Below are positions 14,998-18,195 of a DNA stretch of 18,195 nt, one piece after another. The position numbers and the translations under genes were made by a program. Positions within the stretch are counted from its first letter, which is position 1. Each line of letters starts with the position of its first letter. Under the pieces are notes generated by a model. It ran no database searches, was not told the DNA's origin, and was given only the letters and a program-made list of their open reading frames with translations. The stretch is taken from contig JAEWKH010000150.1 of assembly GCA_023386155.1 (NCBI GenBank), positions 1 through 18,195 on the forward strand. The letters are read 5' to 3'. The DNA comes from Pseudomonadota bacterium (GTDB taxonomy: Bacteria; Pseudomonadota; Alphaproteobacteria; Rhizobiales; Beijerinckiaceae).

Positions 14998-16773
14998 ATG
15001 AGCAGCTCTTCCGATCAGACGGCGCAAAGACGTCTCGCCGCTGTCCTCGCCGCTGACGTGGTGGGCTATTCAGATCTCATGTCCAAGGACGAGGAAGGGA
15101 CACACACCCGCCTCAGGGATCTGCGGCGCCAGGTGATCGAGCCGCGGATCCATTCCTACCACGGTCGGCTGGTGAAGACCGTTGGGGATGGGTTCCTGTG
15201 CGAGTTCTCGAGCCCTGTCGAGGCCGTCCGCTGCGCCGTCGACCTTCAGGAAGCCATCTCTCAGGCTTCTGGAGGAGAGAGCGCCAAGCCTCTTCAATTG
15301 CGGATCGGGATCAATCTCGGCGACATCATCATCGATGAGGACGGCGACATCTTCGGCGATGGGGTGAACATCGCCGCGCGCTTGCAGAAAATGGCCTTGC
15401 CCGGTGGAATCTGCCTGTCCGGAAAAGTCCACGAAGAGGTGAGGGACAAGCTGCCATACCCGTTCGAGGATTATGGCGAGCATCGCTTCAAGAACATCGG
15501 ACGGCTGATCAAGGTCTATTGCCTTCTGGCGGGGGTGGACCCGTCGACGCTCTCGCACGAGGCTCGATCCGCCGTCTCCCTGCGGGACGGGCCATCCATC
15601 GCCGTCCTGCCCTTCGCCAATCTCAGCAAGGACCCCGAGCAGGAGTACTTCGCAGATGGCATCGTTGAGGACATCATCGCTGCCCTGTCACGCTTCAGAT
15701 CCTTCTTCGTCGTCGCTCGCAACTCGACCTTCTCTTACAAAGGGCGGAATGTGAGTGTCCAGCAGATCGGACGCGAGCTCGGCGTCCGTTATGTGCTCGA
15801 GGGCAGCGTTCGAAGATCCGGAGAAAAAATCAGGATCACCGCGCAGTTGGTCGATGCCGTCAGCGGCATGCATCTCTGGGCGGAGCACTATGATAGCGTG
15901 ATGGCCAATGTATTCGATCTCCAGGATCAGATCACGGCGAGCGTCGTCGGGTCGATTCAGCCCTCCATCCGGACTGCCGAGATCGAACGGGCGAGGCGCA
16001 AGCGCCCCGAGAGCCTCGATGCCTACGATCTCGTCATGAGGTCGCTGCCTTACGTCTGGGCGCTGGAGTGCGAGGCCAACAAGGAGGCGACCCGGCTCAT
16101 CGACAAAGCGCTCCTCCTCGATCCGGGCTATCCGCTCGCCCTTTCCCTGGCCGCATGGTGCCGGGGGCAACGGATCGTCTACAACTGGTCCAAGAACGTG
16201 CAGGAGGACAAACGCGAGACCCTGCGTCTGGCACAGGCCGCCGCCGCGATCGCGCACGACGATCCGTTCATCCTGACGGTGCTCGGCGCCGCTTTGACGA
16301 TCACGAGGGAATACCAGCGCGCCGAATCCATGCTGGAGCGCGCCCGCGCGTTGGATCCGAACTCGGCCTGGGCCTGGAACCGCAGCGGATGGCTGCGCAA
16401 CTACCAGCACGATCCGGAGACCGCCATCGAGCATTTCGAGCGTTCGCTGCGCCTGAGCCCGTTCGATCCCATGGCCTTCAACTGCGACGTGGGGATCGGC
16501 TGCGCCCACTTCATCGCCAAACGGTACGACCAGGCGGCGCAGTGGCAGGAGAAGGGCCTCATGGCGAAGCCGAGCGCCGCCTGGATTCACCGAACGCTCG
16601 CTCCCGCCTATGCCCTGGCAGGAAATCTCGACAAGGCGCGGGACAGTGTCGGCGAACTGGTGAAGAACTACACTGGGATCAGAATCTCGGACATCATCGA
16701 GGCCATGGCCTTCAGCCCGGAAGCCATGAGCCGCTTCGCCGAGGGCCTGCGTCTGGCAGGGCTTCCGGAGTGA
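14998..16773 (+). CDS. Class III adenylate cyclase with TolB-like and TPR regions
   Basis: The 591-residue protein should make cAMP from ATP. Residues about 12-178 are the class III cyclase domain. All six expected catalytic residues are present: metal-binding Asp20 (AADVVGYS) and Asp64 (VGDGF), adenine-selecting Lys60 and Asp117, and transition-state Asn124 and Arg128 (NIAAR). Their spacing matches the mycobacterial enzyme Rv1625c. Residues about 199-315 resemble the TolB N-terminal/FlgO-like module (IAVLPFANLSKDPEQEYFADGI ... LGVRYVLEGSVR). Residues about 340-580 are helical with TPR-type repeats (for example AESMLERARALDPNSAWAWN). No signal peptide or membrane segment is visible, so it is probably cytoplasmic. 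This architecture is frequent and multi-copy in rhizobia. The ATG has a GGAGAG site. It is divergent from the chemoreceptor gene. Confidence 0.93.
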   Translation: MSSSSDQTAQRRLAAVLAADVVGYSDLMSKDEEGTHTRLRDLRRQVIEPRIHSYHGRLVKTVGDGFLCEFSSPVEAVRCAVDLQEAISQASGGESAKPLQLRIGINLGDIIIDEDGDIFGDGVNIAARLQKMALPGGICLSGKVHEEVRDKLPYPFEDYGEHRFKNIGRLIKVYCLLAGVDPSTLSHEARSAVSLRDGPSIAVLPFANLSKDPEQEYFADGIVEDIIAALSRFRSFFVVARNSTFSYKGRNVSVQQIGRELGVRYVLEGSVRRSGEKIRITAQLVDAVSGMHLWAEHYDSVMANVFDLQDQITASVVGSIQPSIRTAEIERARRKRPESLDAYDLVMRSLPYVWALECEANKEATRLIDKALLLDPGYPLALSLAAWCRGQRIVYNWSKNVQEDKRETLRLAQAAAAIAHDDPFILTVLGAALTITREYQRAESMLERARALDPNSAWAWNRSGWLRNYQHDPETAIEHFERSLRLSPFDPMAFNCDVGIGCAHFIAKRYDQAAQWQEKGLMAKPSAAWIHRTLAPAYALAGNLDKARDSVGELVKNYTGIRISDIIEAMAFSPEAMSRFAEGLRLAGLPE

Positions 16774-16779
16774 AGGCCA

Positions 16780-16829
16780 GAGCATCGGATCCAAAAGTGG
16801 ACCCACTTTGGGGATCGGATCCGATGCTC
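16780..16829. repeat. Palindromic repeat module A
   Basis: Perfect 13-bp arms GAGCATCGGATCC (16780-16792) and complement (16817-16829) enclose a second perfect stem AAAGTGG-AC-CCACTTT (16794-16809). It begins 6 bases after the cyclase stop. The sequence type (AGAGCATCGGATCC...) is, to my knowledge, scattered between genes in Methylobacteriaceae and other Rhizobiales, similar in spirit to RIME mosaic elements. It could also help end the cyclase transcript. Confidence 0.8.
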
Positions 16830-16841
16830 CACTTTGTGAAG

Positions 16842-16887
16842 AGCGCATCGTGCGAAAAACCAGATCCGGTTTTTCGCACGATGCGCT
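16842..16887. repeat. Palindromic repeat module B, 20-bp perfect arms
   Basis: The arms at 16842-16861 and 16868-16887 are exact complements over 20 bp around the 6-base loop AGATCC; the core is CGTGCGAAAAACC. Twelve bases separate it from module A, and both start with AGAGC and carry GATCC near the centre, so they look like modules of one mosaic element. On either strand the hairpin is very stable and could block transcription between the convergent genes. Confidence 0.85.
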
Positions 16888-16895
16888 AGAGGGAA

Positions 16896-16918
16896 CCGGG
16901 AGGAACCCGTCCTCCCGG
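16896..16918. terminator. Likely bidirectional terminator between cyclase and OmpA-like gene
   Basis: CCGGGAGGA and its exact complement form a 9-bp stem with a 5-base loop, 9 bases after the OmpA-like stop (minus strand). On the plus strand CTGTTTCGTTT follows, and on the minus strand TTCCCTC follows. T-runs are short, so efficiency is uncertain, but the position between two convergent genes suits a shared terminator. Confidence 0.6.
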
Positions 16919-16927
16919 CTGTTTCGT

Positions 16928-18195
16928 TTACTGCTGGTTCTGACCCTGCAGCAGGGGGGTGATCCGGCGCAGGGTCGCGCGGCGGTTCGCCCTTTCGGGA
17001 CCCTGCGTGTTCACCTTCAGATACTGCTCGCCATAGCCCTGGGTCGTCAGGTTCTCGGCGGGGATCTGGTAGCGCTGCGTCAGGATGGTGGCGATGGTTT
17101 CGGCGCGCCGGTCGGAGAGGGTGAGGTTGTCCTCGTCCGAACCGACCGCATCCGTATGGCCCTCCACGAGGAAGATCTCATTCGGGTTGCGGGAGATGGC
17201 CTGGTTCAGGCTGTCCGCAATGACCCTGAGGGCGCCGACCTGATCGGGGGGCAGTTCCCAGGATCCGAACTCGAAGTTGATCGTGTCGAGGTCCACGCGT
17301 CGCATGCGCGCGCGAAGCGGCTGGCTGCGGCGGATCTCGTCGAGCGTATAGGCCCGTTCGATGCGCTCCACCGGCGGAGCCGTGAAGGCTTCGATGATGT
17401 CGTCCTCCGAGGCGCGTTCCGTCTCGACGATGTACCTCTCGCGCGGGATGCGTACCGTCGGAGGCGGCAGTCGGATGACCTCTTCCTCCACGTAGCCGTA
17501 TCCGGGGCGCCGTTCGATGCCGCTGCGCCGGTTCTCGATGAGGATGACTTCGCGGCCGGCAGGCTCGCGCCGCGCGCGGCGGATCAGATTTCCATATTGG
17601 TCGCGTACGGTGACGATCTCGGAACCGTCGGGGCGCCGGACGATCGTGACCTCCTCGTCGGCGCCGCGCCGCTCGGTCCGGATGTCGGCATCGCGATAGG
17701 TGCGGCGGAACCGTTCGGTCTCGTCATGGCGGATGATGACCTGGTTGCCCTCGCGGATGATGGTGCGGTTGCCGGGCTCCTCGATGATCGTGCGGTTGCC
17801 TTCGCGCCGTTCACGACGCTGGTTGCGCAGGTCTTCGATGCGGACCCGTGACGGATCAAGAGGTTCGGCTCGACTGGGAGCCGCCTGCTGAGGGGCTATC
17901 CGCCCCGGTGCCTGCTGGACCGGTTCCGACGGTGCGGGAGGCGCCGGCTGGGCGCGTGTGGCAGGCGCCGTGGGGGCAGGCGCGGGCGGTGCCCCGGGAG
18001 CGGGCCTGGGTGCGGACGGAGCGGGCTGAGCCGCAGCCGGAGGCGTGGTTGGAGCGTCGGGTTGCCCTGGCCGCTGGCCGCGGGTGCGGTCGGGCGTCTC
18101 GGCGTTGTCCGAACGGCCGGGGCGCTCGCGTTCCACCGGGCGGGTGGTGTCCGGGGCCTGCCTCTGCTGAGCAGGCTGAGCAGGCGCCGGAGGCG
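16928..18195 (-). CDS. OmpA-family peptidoglycan-binding protein, 5' end missing
   Basis: The frame is open to the right edge; the visible 421 residues lack a start and signal peptide, which should lie beyond 18195. A GTG at 18136 is in frame but sits inside low-complexity sequence and is unlikely to be the start. From the N-terminal side there is a Pro/Ala/Gln-rich stretch (17852-18195), a charged region with three imperfect copies of a GNRTII-type unit (17723-17803), and more Arg/Glu-rich beta-like sequence. The C-terminal OmpA-like domain (about 16960-17285) contains INFEFGSWEL, VEGHTDAVGSDEDNLTLSDRRAE and GYGEQYL ... ERANRRATLR. The Asp of the LSDRRAE motif and the Arg of NRRA are the usual contacts to diaminopimelate in peptidoglycan. 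It probably anchors the outer envelope to the wall, with the Pro-rich part as a spacer. Confidence 0.88.
   Translation of the reverse strand, partial: PPAPAQPAQQRQAPDTTRPVERERPGRSDNAETPDRTRGQRPGQPDAPTTPPAAAQPAPSAPRPAPGAPPAPAPTAPATRAQPAPPAPSEPVQQAPGRIAPQQAAPSRAEPLDPSRVRIEDLRNQRRERREGNRTIIEEPGNRTIIREGNQVIIRHDETERFRRTYRDADIRTERRGADEEVTIVRRPDGSEIVTVRDQYGNLIRRARREPAGREVILIENRRSGIERRPGYGYVEEEVIRLPPPTVRIPRERYIVETERASEDDIIEAFTAPPVERIERAYTLDEIRRSQPLRARMRRVDLDTINFEFGSWELPPDQVGALRVIADSLNQAISRNPNEIFLVEGHTDAVGSDEDNLTLSDRRAETIATILTQRYQIPAENLTTQGYGEQYLKVNTQGPERANRRATLRRITPLLQGQNQQ

Overview
The window looks like chromosomal DNA from a high-GC alphaproteobacterium of the order Hyphomicrobiales (Rhizobiales). 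The closest feel is Methylobacteriaceae/Microvirga. This rests on recognisable protein sequences (LepB, RplI, RpsF, RadA), on the gene orders rpsF-rpsR-DUF2232-rplI, dnaB-alr-radA and pdxJ-acpS-lepB-rnc-era, and on intergenic palindromes of a type common in that order. The genus is inference. I found no rRNA, tRNA, transposase, phage gene or CRISPR array.

Left part, minus strand (1-7939). A ribosomal cluster is read leftwards: rpsF, rpsR, a DUF2232 membrane protein and rplI. It appears to start at a good sigma70-like promoter about 210 bp upstream of rpsF, and it ends at a strong intrinsic terminator after rplI. A second unit follows, dnaB-alr-radA, with genes overlapping by 4 bp and 1 bp; alr starts with TTG inside the dnaB stop. 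Beyond radA lies the start of a secreted-type RTX/cadherin-like calcium-binding protein that runs off the left edge and has a consensus -35 box of its own. A cloverleaf-shaped palindromic repeat sits between rpsR and DUF2232.

Middle part, plus strand (8304-12901). A short aldo/keto reductase is followed by pdxJ (vitamin B6), acpS (activation of acyl carrier protein), lepB (signal peptidase I), rnc (RNase III) and era (ribosome-assembly GTPase). Spacing is tight from pdxJ to acpS and from lepB to era. A gap of about 200 bp with a 15-bp-armed palindrome separates acpS from lepB.

Right part (12898-18195). This is accessory signalling and envelope DNA. A soluble chemoreceptor with the order signalling domain, PilZ (c-di-GMP) domain, C-terminal sensor-like domain lies convergent with era, and their stop codons overlap. 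Divergent from it is a class III adenylate cyclase with TolB-like and TPR regions and a complete set of catalytic residues. After a pair of long perfect palindromes and a likely terminator comes an OmpA-family peptidoglycan-binding protein on the minus strand, with a Pro/Ala-rich N-terminal part that runs off the right edge.

Most of the window is conserved housekeeping DNA. The most unusual material is the chemoreceptor/cyclase pair, which places a c-di-GMP-type receptor beside a cAMP-producing enzyme, and the several structured intergenic palindromes. I saw no clear undescribed defence or mobile system.
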